From assembly GCA_963728985.1 (NCBI GenBank), contig CAVSME010000001.1, positions 682,001 to 746,000 of the forward strand: DNA of 64,000 bases, given 5' to 3'. Positions 1 to 7,435 of this stretch are shown here, in pieces. This stretch comes from DASXAI01 sp963728985 (lineage in GTDB: Bacteria; Actinomycetota; Acidimicrobiia; Acidimicrobiales; Ilumatobacteraceae). Position 1 is the stretch's first letter. Every line of letters begins with the position of its first letter. The notes under the pieces were generated by a model. That model was not told the DNA's origin. It did not search any database and worked only from the letters and a program-made list of their open reading frames with translations. Position numbers and translations under genes: made by a program.

Positions 1-2
1 CG

Positions 3-302
3 CTGGCCGCCGGCGACACGTCGGGGCGCCGGCTCGGCGCCTACCGCCAGCGCCTGTCGCATTCGTTCGTGCTGGCCGACCACAAGCGGCTGCGCAAGAT
101 CCCGCACCTCGTGCTGTCCGACCGCGTCCAGCACCAGTACCCGCAGCTGATGTGCTCCGTGGCCGAGCGCATGTTCCGCGTCGACAACCCGGCACCCAAA
201 CCGGGGCTGCGCCGCATCCTGCGCCAGGAGGCGACCCGGGCGGGCGTCCGCCTGCGCGACATCGCCAAGGACACATGGACGGCAGCGAGGGGGTTCGGAT
301 GA
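3..302 (+). CDS. FixC-like FAD-dependent oxidoreductase, C-terminal end (5' truncated by window)
   Basis: The frame is open from base 3 and encodes the last ~99 residues of a larger protein. The stretch containing SFVLADHK, the following RKIPHLVLSDRVQ and the Pro-rich tail resemble the C-terminus of FixC/geranylgeranyl-reductase-type flavoproteins that pass electrons from ETF to the quinone pool. The stop overlaps the start of the FixX-like gene (ATGA), as usual for fixC-fixX pairs. The FAD-binding half lies upstream and is not visible. Identification rests on the tail plus the FixX and ETF-beta neighbours; family confidence is moderate. Confidence 0.7.
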   Translation: MAAGDTSGRRLGAYRQRLSHSFVLADHKRLRKIPHLVLSDRVQHQYPQLMCSVAERMFRVDNPAPKPGLRRILRQEATRAGVRLRDIAKDTWTAARGFG

Positions 303-604
303 CCGCCACCGCCGGCGACTGGCCCGCCATCAGCTTCGAAGACCGCATGGACACGGTGGAGTTCCGCATCGCCCCCACCGCCCACATCGTCGTCGACGGC
401 GACTCGTGCCGCGGCTGCAGCACTCAAGCGTGCGTGGTGGCGTGCCCCGCCAACCTCTTCGTGCCGATGGCCGACGGCGGCATCCTCTTCAACTACGAGC
501 AGTGCTTCGAGTGCGGCACGTGCTACCTCGTCTGCAACGTCGAAGGCGCCATCACGTGGACGTACCCCGAGGGCGGCCACGGCGTCGTCTTCAAACGGAC
601 ATGA
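299..604 (+). CDS. fixX: FixX-like ferredoxin family protein
   Basis: A 101-residue ferredoxin-like protein. Two cysteine groups are visible: CRGCSTQACVVACP around residues 37-50 and CFECGTCYLVCN around residues 65-76, the FixX arrangement for one Fe-S centre. FixX partners the membrane flavoprotein FixC and relays electrons from an electron transfer flavoprotein to quinone. The ATG at 299 overlaps the FixC-like stop, and the TGA overlaps the next ATG, so the three genes are translationally coupled. Its place just before mftE/mftF suggests it serves re-oxidation of mycofactocin-linked redox carriers (inference). Confidence 0.85.
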   Translation: MTATAGDWPAISFEDRMDTVEFRIAPTAHIVVDGDSCRGCSTQACVVACPANLFVPMADGGILFNYEQCFECGTCYLVCNVEGAITWTYPEGGHGVVFKRT

Positions 605-1434
605 CCGTCGGCGTCTGCCTGAAGTGGGTGGACCTGCGGCCCGAAGTGGACCGCCTCAGCGGCGCCGTCCACCACGACGTCCGATCGACGGGACTGTCCG
701 ATGCCGACCAGGCCGCGCTCGAGTGGGCGCTGTGCGCCGGCGAGGCATGGGCCGAACCGGTCGTCGCCCTGACCGCCGGGCCGGCCGGTGCCGACGACGT
801 GCTGCGCACCGCGCTCGCCGCCGGGGCCAGCGCGGCGGCGCGGGTCGAGCTCGACCCAGCGCGATCGAGTGCCGCCGTCGCGTCGGCGTTGGCGCCCTTG
901 CTGGGGGAATGCTCCGTGGTCATGTGCGGCGACGTGTCCGTGGACCGCGGCAGCGGATCGGTGCCGGCCTACCTCGCCGCCCACCTCGGTGCCGCCCAGG
1001 CGCTGGGCCTGGTGGCCATCGAGCTCGGCGCCGCTGGCACCGTGCGCGCCCTCCGCCGTCTGGACGGCGGCCGGCGAGAACGGCTGCTCGTGCCCGCTCC
1101 CGCGGTGTGCTCGGTCGAGGGCGCGACGGCCACGCTGCGGCGAGCACCCCTGAACGCCGTGCTCGCCGCCCGCCGCGCCGTAATCGCGGTGCACCCCGGA
1201 CCGGCTGGTTTCGCCGCCAACGGCCACCACGTGGTGCGCCCGTACCGGCCTCGGGCCCGGGCCCTCCCACCGCCCCACGGTGACACGCTGGACCGCGTGC
1301 GCCAGCTGACGACGGGCGCGTCGCACAGCGCCCACGGCCAGCCCGAGGTGCTCGAGCCGGCCGCCGCGGCCGCCCGGCTGCTCGACGCCATCACCGCCTG
1401 GCGACCCGGGCCGACGGCGCAGGACGAGGGGTAG
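601..1434 (+). CDS. etfB: electron transfer flavoprotein beta subunit (mycofactocin-associated type)
   Basis: A 277-residue protein with the ETF-beta/FixA N-terminus (MTVGVCLKWVD), the conserved SDADQAALEWAL segment near residue 38, and the ETF-like core with AAHLGAAQALG and CSVEG. ETF beta pairs with an alpha subunit to take electrons from acyl-CoA or alcohol dehydrogenases and hand them to FixC/X. No alpha subunit is in the window; it is expected upstream. The start overlaps the fixX stop by four bases. The C-terminal ~60 residues are divergent and Pro/Ala rich. The order fixC-fixX-etfB-mftE-mftF supports a mycofactocin-dedicated ETF, which is an inference. Confidence 0.82.
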   Translation: MTVGVCLKWVDLRPEVDRLSGAVHHDVRSTGLSDADQAALEWALCAGEAWAEPVVALTAGPAGADDVLRTALAAGASAAARVELDPARSSAAVASALAPLLGECSVVMCGDVSVDRGSGSVPAYLAAHLGAAQALGLVAIELGAAGTVRALRRLDGGRRERLLVPAPAVCSVEGATATLRRAPLNAVLAARRAVIAVHPGPAGFAANGHHVVRPYRPRARALPPPHGDTLDRVRQLTTGASHSAHGQPEVLEPAAAAARLLDAITAWRPGPTAQDEG

Positions 1435-1444
1435 CGTTCGGTCG

Positions 1445-2131
1445 GTGAGACTCGGTGCGCGCACCTGGCGCGAGGTGCACGGCGCCGGCCGGCCGATCGT
1501 GGCCGTCCCCCTGGGGAGCTGCGAGCAGCACGGTCCTCACCTGCCCCTCGACACCGACACGCGCATCGCCGTCGCGTTGGCCGACGGGCTGGCGGCGGCG
1601 CGTCCCGACGTCGTAGTGGCACCTCCTGTCGCGTACGGCGCGAGCGGTGAGCACGCCGGCTTCGAGGGCACGCTGTCGATCGGTCTCGACGCGCTCACGA
1701 GCGTCCTCGTCGAGCTCGTGCGGTCGGCCGACGCCTTCGCCGGGGTGGTCTTCGTGAACGGCCACGGCGGCAACCACGAGGCGGTCGAGCGCGCCGTCGC
1801 CACGTCGCTCCACGACGGTCGCGCCGTGCTGGCGTGGTCGCCCACGCCCGCCGCGACCGGGCCGGGGGCCGACGCCCACGCCGGCCGTACGGAGACCTCG
1901 ATCCTGCTGGCGCTGGCGCCGTCGATCGTGCAACTGGAGCACGCCGAGGCCGGTGCCACCGCGCCGCTGGTGGAGCTGCTCCCCGCGCTGCGCACCGGCG
2001 GCGTGCGGGCGGTGGCTCCCAATGGCGTGCTGGGAGATCCCGACGGCGCAAACGCGGCCGAGGGCGTCGACGTGTTGCGATCCCTCACCCACGACCTCGT
2101 CGCCGCCGTCGATCAGTGGACCAGCAGATGA
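1445..2131 (+). CDS. mftE: mycofactocin biosynthesis creatininase-family peptidase MftE
   Basis: A 228-residue creatininase-fold metallopeptidase. Metal-ligand motifs are visible: SCEQHGPHLP (E27, H29), LDTDTR (D36/D38), NGHGGNHE (H111, E112) and GRTETS (E150). In mycofactocin synthesis MftE removes the C-terminal Val-Tyr from the MftC-modified MftA precursor, releasing the residue that becomes pre-mycofactocin. The GTG start at 1445 is 11 bases after the ETF-beta stop, and the stop overlaps the MftF start. Direct linkage to an MftF-type glycosyltransferase distinguishes it from ordinary creatininases. MftA, B, C and D are not in the window. Confidence 0.85.
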   Translation: MRLGARTWREVHGAGRPIVAVPLGSCEQHGPHLPLDTDTRIAVALADGLAAARPDVVVAPPVAYGASGEHAGFEGTLSIGLDALTSVLVELVRSADAFAGVVFVNGHGGNHEAVERAVATSLHDGRAVLAWSPTPAATGPGADAHAGRTETSILLALAPSIVQLEHAEAGATAPLVELLPALRTGGVRAVAPNGVLGDPDGANAAEGVDVLRSLTHDLVAAVDQWTSR

Positions 2132-3516
2132 ACCGCTACGTGCTCGACGGCAGTGCCCGTCGCCTCGACGGCGGGCGGGCGCTGCTGGCCGGCTCGCCGC
2201 TGTCGCTGTTCCGGCTGTCGGCGAAAGGAGCCGACGTCCTCGGCGCGCTGATCGACGGCGGGCCCCTGCCTCCCGGCTCGCGCCAGCTCACCGAGCGGCT
2301 GGTCGACGCCGGCGCCATCCATCCCCGCCCCGACGCCGGCCCCTACCGCCTCGACGACGTGACCGTCGTGATCCCGGTGAAGGACCGCTTCGTGTGCCAA
2401 CTGGTCGCCGAGCTGCGGCCGATCGCCAACGTCATCGTGGTCGACGACGCGTCGACGACACCCGTCGTCCTCCCCGGTGTGACCGTGCTGCGCCGCACCA
2501 CCAACGGCGGCCCGGCGGCCGCCCGCAACCTGGGGCTGGCCGCCGTCACCACGCCGCTGGTGGCCTTCATCGACGCCGACTGCCGGCCCGAGGCGGGCTG
2601 GCTCGAACCGCTGCTGCGCCATTTCGCCGACGACAAGGTGGCGGCGGTCGCGCCCCGGGTCGCCAGCCCAGCCGAGCCGCGGGCGGGAACGCTGGCACGC
2701 TACGAGTCCGTGCGCTCACCGCTCGACCTCGGCGGCGCCGAAGGGCGGGTCCGGGCCGGCACCCGCATCTCGTACGTGCCGGGGGCGGCGCTGGTGGCCC
2801 GGACGGACGTGCTCATGGCGACGGGAGGCTTCGACGAAGATCTGCGCTGCGGCGAGGACGTCGACCTCGTCTGGCGCCTCGACGAGAGCGGGTGGCGAGT
2901 GCGCTTCGAGCCCGCCGGTGTCGTCGATCACGAGCCCCGGCGCACGCTGCGGGCGTGGCTGGCGCAGCGGGCGTCGTACGGGCGCTCCGCCGCCGATCTC
3001 ACCCGCCGCCACCCGGGCGCGGCGCCGCCGGTCGCCGTGAGCGGATGGAGCGCCGCCGTGTGGGCGCTGGCCGCCGCCGGTGCCCCGCTCGCGGCGCTGG
3101 CCACCGCCGGCGGCACGGCCATGGCCCTCAGCGAGAAGCTGGCGAACCTCGACGACCCCATCGTGGAGGCGATGCGCCTCACCGGGACCGGCCACCTCTT
3201 CGCCGGCCGGATGCTGGCCAGCGCCATCACGCGGGCGTGGTGGCCGATCTTCGTGGTCCTCGCCATCTTCTCGCGGCGGGCCCGGCGCGCCCTCGCCGCC
3301 GCTGCGCTGCTGCCGCCCCTGATCGACTGGGTCCGCCAGCGGCCGCCGCTCGACCCGGTGCGCTACGTCGCCCTCCGCGTGCTCGACGACGCCGCGTACG
3401 GCGTCGGCCTCTGGCAGGGCGCCATCGGCGGCCGCACCGCCGAGCCGCTCCTGCCCGACCTCACCTCCTGGCCCCGGCCCTCGCGCTACGACCGGCACCG
3501 CCACCCACCCCGATGA
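2128..3516 (+). CDS. mftF: mycofactocin system glycosyltransferase MftF
   Basis: A 462-residue family 2 glycosyltransferase. The N-terminal ~70 residues form a small domain with a PqqD-like look. The GT-A core follows (TVVIPVKDR near 79, VVDDAST near 104, GPAAARNLGLA, and the DxD-type motif FIDADCRP near 148-154), then the ED acceptor motif in CGEDVDLVWRL. Hydrophobic segments in the last third suggest membrane association. MftF adds a glucan chain to mycofactocin. The ATG overlaps the mftE stop and the TGA overlaps the next ATG, so it sits in the same operon. Length matches the family. Confidence 0.87.
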   Translation: MNRYVLDGSARRLDGGRALLAGSPLSLFRLSAKGADVLGALIDGGPLPPGSRQLTERLVDAGAIHPRPDAGPYRLDDVTVVIPVKDRFVCQLVAELRPIANVIVVDDASTTPVVLPGVTVLRRTTNGGPAAARNLGLAAVTTPLVAFIDADCRPEAGWLEPLLRHFADDKVAAVAPRVASPAEPRAGTLARYESVRSPLDLGGAEGRVRAGTRISYVPGAALVARTDVLMATGGFDEDLRCGEDVDLVWRLDESGWRVRFEPAGVVDHEPRRTLRAWLAQRASYGRSAADLTRRHPGAAPPVAVSGWSAAVWALAAAGAPLAALATAGGTAMALSEKLANLDDPIVEAMRLTGTGHLFAGRMLASAITRAWWPIFVVLAIFSRRARRALAAAALLPPLIDWVRQRPPLDPVRYVALRVLDDAAYGVGLWQGAIGGRTAEPLLPDLTSWPRPSRYDRHRHPPR

Positions 3517-4449
3517 CCCTCACCCTCCACGTCGACGCTCCGGCGTGGCGAGCTCACGCCCGTGAGACCATCGACGCCTACGGCGACGTGATCGCGGTGG
3601 TGAAGGGCAACGGCTACGGGTTCGGCCGGCGCCGGTTGGTGACCGAGGCGAGCCGCGCTCGGCCTGCGGCGCGTGGCCGTCGGAACGGTGCACGAGCTGG
3701 CCGACCTCCCTCCGCTGGCCGAGCCGCCGATCGTGCTGACCCCGGCGCTCGGCGCTGACGTCGCCCTCGGCGACGACGCCGTCCTCACGGTCGGGTCGGC
3801 GGCCCACGTGGACGCCGTCGCCGGCCGCCGCCTTCCCGTCGTGGTGAAGCTGGCGTCGTCCATGCGCCGCTACGGCGTCGATCCCGATGGCCTCGAGTCG
3901 CTCGTGGCCGCCGTCGACGGCGCGGGCCTGACCGTCGACGCGTTCGCCCTCCACCTGCCGTTGATCGGCGACCCCGGTCCCGAGGTGGAGGCGTGGATCA
4001 CCCGCCTCCCCGCGGGGGCGACGCTCGCCGTCAGCCACATCGACAGCGCGACGCTGCACGCCCTGCGGGCCCGCTTCCCCGAGCACCACCTCCCGATCCG
4101 CCTCGGCACCGCGCTGTGGCACGGCGACAAGGAGGCGCTGGCGCTGCGGGCCGACGTCATCGACGTGCGCCCGGCCGACGGTGCCGCCGGCTACCGCCTC
4201 CAGGCCCTCCCGGGGGCCGGCACCCTGGTGATGGTGGGCGCCGGCAGCGCTCACGGGGTGCGCCCTCTGCCGGACGGCCGCAGCCCGTTCCACTTCGCCC
4301 GCCGACGGCTGGCCCTGGTGGAACCGCCCCACATGCACACGTCGATGGTGTGGCTCCCGCCCGGATCGCCGTGCCCGGCCGTGGGCGGGGAGGTGGACGT
4401 CCAGGTCCCGCTGACCTACGTGAGGGTGGACCGACTGCTGGAAGGGTAA
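3513..4449 (+). CDS. alanine racemase-like PLP-fold protein (frame broken near 3656)
   Basis: The N-terminus (VIAVVKGNGYGFG) matches the PLP-lysine motif of alanine racemases (VVKANAYGHG type). It is encoded from the ATG at 3513, which overlaps the mftF stop. That frame runs into unrelated sequence near 3656. The continuation (LRRVAVGTVHELADL, then VVVKLASSMRRYGV and VSHIDSATLHA) is in the next frame to 4449 and fits one extra base near 3655-3657. Joined length is about 311 residues, within the family range. It ends the mycofactocin-type operon; its substrate there is unknown. It could be a pseudogene, or intact if the extra base is a sequencing error. Confidence 0.6.
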
Positions 4450-4497
4450 GAGTCCCGGTACCGTGAAGCCCTCCTCAGGTCCGAGGCCGCCCCAACG

Positions 4498-5106
4498 ATG
4501 CTCGACTCGCTGATCGACCTCATCTCCGACGCCTGGTGGACGTACCCGTTCCTCTTCCTGTTCGCCCTGCTCGATTCGATCATCCCGCTCGTCCCGAGCG
4601 AGACCGCAGTGATCGCCGCCGGCGTCGTGGCCGGCAGTGGCGGGCTCAACGTCTTCGTGATCATCGCCGTGGCCGCCGCGGGCGCCTTCTGCGGCGACAA
4701 CATCGCCTACGAGATCGGCAAGCGGGCGCGACCGTGGATCACCCGCCGGTTCTCCGGCCCGAAGGCCAAGCGCCGCCTGGACTGGGCCCACGACCTCCTC
4801 GCCCGCCGCGGCGTCGGGCTCATCATCGTGGCCCGCTTCATCCCGGGCGGCCGCACCGCCGTCACGCTCACCGCGGGGATGACCGAGATGCGCCGGGCGA
4901 AGTTCGTGTTCGCCACCATCGTCGCCGGCCTCCTTTGGGCCACCTACGCCACCCTCCTCGGCTACTTCGGCGGCAAGGCGTTCGAGGACAACCACACGGC
5001 TGCCTTCCTCGTGGCCTTCGCCGCCGCGCTGTCGATCACCGGCCTGACCGAGCTGATCCGCTGGCTGCTGCGGCGGCGTAAGGAACGGGCGGGGGCGGTG
5101 GCATGA
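4498..5106 (+). CDS. DedA family membrane protein
   Basis: A 202-residue protein with several transmembrane segments and the DedA/SNARE-associated family signature: a glycine-rich GDNIAYEIGKRAR and the downstream arginine motif VARFIPGGRTAVTLTAGM. DedA-family proteins act as undecaprenyl-phosphate or phospholipid flippases/scramblases, often proton-coupled; the specific substrate here cannot be told. The C-terminus is basic (RRRKERAG). The stop at 5104-5106 overlaps the ATG of the following MFS gene, so the two are likely co-translated. The 48-bp gap from the previous gene could hold its own promoter. Confidence 0.85.
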   Translation: MLDSLIDLISDAWWTYPFLFLFALLDSIIPLVPSETAVIAAGVVAGSGGLNVFVIIAVAAAGAFCGDNIAYEIGKRARPWITRRFSGPKAKRRLDWAHDLLARRGVGLIIVARFIPGGRTAVTLTAGMTEMRRAKFVFATIVAGLLWATYATLLGYFGGKAFEDNHTAAFLVAFAAALSITGLTELIRWLLRRRKERAGAVA

Positions 5107-6983
5107 CTGCCCTGCCCCGGCCGCTGGCCCCGCCTTCTCCCCTCGTGGCGCCGTGGACCCCGCCACGCCCCTCGCGGCCGCCGATCGCCGCCGTGCTGCT
5201 GGTCGTGGCCGTCGCCCTGGCCTTCGCCGACGCCTCGGTCGTGGCCCTGGCCCTGCCCGACCTCTACGGCGAGCTGGACACCACGATCGTCGGCGTCTCG
5301 TGGGTGCTCACCACCTACGCCCTCGTCGTGGCCATCGTGGCGGTGCCCGTGGCGCTGCTGCACCGGCGGATCCGCCCGGCGGTGCTGGCGGGCACCGGGC
5401 TCGGGCTGTTCTCGCTGGCGTCGCTGGCGGCCGGCCTGGCGTCGAGCCTGCCGTTCCTGCTCACCGCTCGGGCCGTCCAGGGCGTCGGCGCCACGCTGCT
5501 CCTGGCCGGCTCGCTGCCCGTCCTCGGCGTCGGCCTCGGCTCGGTGGCGCGGGCCCGTCGATGGTGGGGTGCAGCGGCCGCCATCGGCGCCGTGGCGGGG
5601 CCGGCCCTGGGCGGCGTGCTCACCCAGCTCTTCGCGTGGCGGGCCATCTTCCTCGTGCAGGCGCCGGTCGCGGCGATCGCGCTGCTGGCCTGCCTGGCCC
5701 GGCCGGCGCGCTCGCTGCGGCCTGCCATCCGGGTGGGGCGCCGGACGGGCGTGGCCGCAGCCATCCCCGCCAACATCGCCTTCGCCCTCGTCTTCGCCGG
5801 CCTCGTCGGAGCGCTGTTCCTCGGCGTGCTGCTGGCCATCGAAGTGTGGCGCTACCCGCCCATCACAGCGGCGATCCTCGTGAGCGCCCTGCCAGCGGGC
5901 ATGTTCGTCACCCGGCTGGCCGGGCCGGTGCGGGGCGTCGTCGGCGCCGTCGGCGGTCCGCTGCTCCTCGCCGGCGGGCTCGCCGGCCTGGCCTTCCTGC
6001 CCGGCGCCAGTCCGTGGGCGGCGGCCATCGCCTTCGCCTTGTGCGGCGCCGGCTTCGGGATCGTCAGCGCCATCCTCGATCCGGCCACGACGCCGGAGGG
6101 CGGCGAGCTCGTCCGCGACAGCACCGCGTCCATCGGCGCCCGCCACGCCGGGCTGGTGCTCGGGCTGGTCCTGATCGCGCCCGTGCTCACGTCCAGCCTC
6201 GACCAGGGCGTCGACCGGGCCACCCTGGGCGCCACCCGCTCGCTGCTCGAAGCCGAGGTGCCCGTCTCCGACAAGGTGGCCGTCACCTGGGACCTGCGCG
6301 ATGTCATCACCAGTGCCCCCAAGGGCCAGGTCCCCGACCTGACCAAGGTCTTCGACGAGCACGGTGCCGACGGCAACAACCGCCTGGCCGTGGCGCGCGA
6401 CGGCCTGATGACCACCATCACCGACACGATCACCCGGACGTTCCGCCCCGCCTTCGCCGTCTCCGCGCTGCTGGCGGCGCTGGCGGCGATCCCCGCTGCC
6501 GTCGTGGCCCTCCAGCGGCGCCGCCGTGAGGCCCGGGCCGGCCCGGCTCACAACCGGCTCGTCGCTCTCGTCGCCGCCGGGGCGCTGGTGACGGTCGGGC
6601 TCTTCGGGCTGGAGCAGGCGGCCGGCGCCTCGAACGTGGGGACCTACACGGCGGCCGACCCGTGCACGGCCGAACCCGATCCGTACCCCGGGTCCGGCCT
6701 CGACGCCATCGCCCAGCGGATCGCGCTGTCGGCCCTGAACGGCGCCGCCTGCGACCTGCACACGACTCGGGAGCGGCTGGTGCTGTCGCTCGACCCCAAG
6801 AGCGGCTACACCGACGTGACCTGGGACGACGCCACGCGCGAGCAGGCGCTGCGCAGCGGCACGCAGCGGGCCATCGACGACGCCGAGGACCGCGGCACGC
6901 TCCCCGGGTGGGCCGCCACGGTCCTGCGCTTCACCGCCGACCACGCCCCCGTCACCTGGATCGTCGAACACCTGCCGTTCTGA
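5103..6983 (+). CDS. MFS transporter with C-terminal extracytoplasmic extension
   Basis: A 626-residue major facilitator protein. The N-terminal half has DHA2-like features: VAVALAFADASVVALALPDL, then GVSWVLTTYALVVAIVAVP and RAVQGVGATLLLAGSLPVLG. About 12-13 hydrophobic segments are visible. After a last membrane segment (VALVAAGALVTVGLFGLEQ) comes a ~100-residue soluble tail with two cysteines (DPCTAEP and GAACDLH), not usual for the family and predicted outside. The ATG overlaps the dedA stop, suggesting joint function, for example export of an envelope precursor (inference). No substrate can be assigned. Confidence 0.78.
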   Translation: MTALPRPLAPPSPLVAPWTPPRPSRPPIAAVLLVVAVALAFADASVVALALPDLYGELDTTIVGVSWVLTTYALVVAIVAVPVALLHRRIRPAVLAGTGLGLFSLASLAAGLASSLPFLLTARAVQGVGATLLLAGSLPVLGVGLGSVARARRWWGAAAAIGAVAGPALGGVLTQLFAWRAIFLVQAPVAAIALLACLARPARSLRPAIRVGRRTGVAAAIPANIAFALVFAGLVGALFLGVLLAIEVWRYPPITAAILVSALPAGMFVTRLAGPVRGVVGAVGGPLLLAGGLAGLAFLPGASPWAAAIAFALCGAGFGIVSAILDPATTPEGGELVRDSTASIGARHAGLVLGLVLIAPVLTSSLDQGVDRATLGATRSLLEAEVPVSDKVAVTWDLRDVITSAPKGQVPDLTKVFDEHGADGNNRLAVARDGLMTTITDTITRTFRPAFAVSALLAALAAIPAAVVALQRRRREARAGPAHNRLVALVAAGALVTVGLFGLEQAAGASNVGTYTAADPCTAEPDPYPGSGLDAIAQRIALSALNGAACDLHTTRERLVLSLDPKSGYTDVTWDDATREQALRSGTQRAIDDAEDRGTLPGWAATVLRFTADHAPVTWIVEHLPF

Positions 6984-7018
6984 TGCGCCGGCCTCCGGCC
7001 GGTGACTCGCTGCGCTCG

Positions 7019-7286
7019 GAGGGCGAGCGGATAGCGAAGAGAGCTTTGGGTGCTGATCCGTGCTTCGGTGCTGAATGCGTCGGGTTTCCGACGCCTCTCG
7101 CACCCAAACTGTGATCCCCACCCACGCTCGGCGCGCGGAATCCTGTTCCGATCGGCGTTTGGGTGCCGATTGCCCCGCCTGGCGGGCCGATCGGCACCCA
7201 TGACCGAATCGGCACCCAACGTCGCTCACGGATCGTGGCCACCGGCCCCGCCCGCGCCGATCGCCAGCACCTATCCGCTCGCCCTC
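7019..7286. repeat. MITE-like element with 16-bp terminal inverted repeats
   Basis: The 452-bp gap between the MFS gene and the OYE gene holds a structured block. GAGGGCGAGCGGATAG at 7019-7034 recurs as its exact reverse complement at 7271-7286, and a TCG trinucleotide flanks both ends in direct orientation. Inside are TTTGGGTGC at 7045-7053 against GCACCCAAA at 7100-7108 around the hairpin GCGTCGG-GTTT-CCGACGC (7077-7094). There is also TGGGTGCCGAT (7160-7170) against ATCGGCACCCA (7190-7200, repeated at 7208-7218). No convincing ORF lies inside. It may be a non-autonomous element or a structured RNA. Confidence 0.55.
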
Positions 7287-7435
7287 TCGAACAATCCCGC
7301 CAGCGACTGCCCCTGCCGCCGCACTGCGGCGGCACTTCCCGCCTTTGGTCGGGCTCCGGCGCGTACTGATGCGTTTGGGCCCGGTCTGCGTTGCTTTCCG
7401 TACATGAGTTGGCGGGTCGGTACGATCCCCCGACC

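Noticed and set aside
3520..5166. 548-aa minus-strand open frame
   Set aside because: Antisense to the racemase-like and dedA genes; Gly/Arg/His-rich, no motifs.
4962..7229. 755-aa minus-strand open frame
   Set aside because: It is antisense to dedA and the MFS gene, rich in Gly/Arg/Asp/His, with no motifs; a GC-bias shadow.
7019..7286. CRISPR array
   Set aside because: Repeats are inverted and few, without regular spacers; no cas genes in the window.
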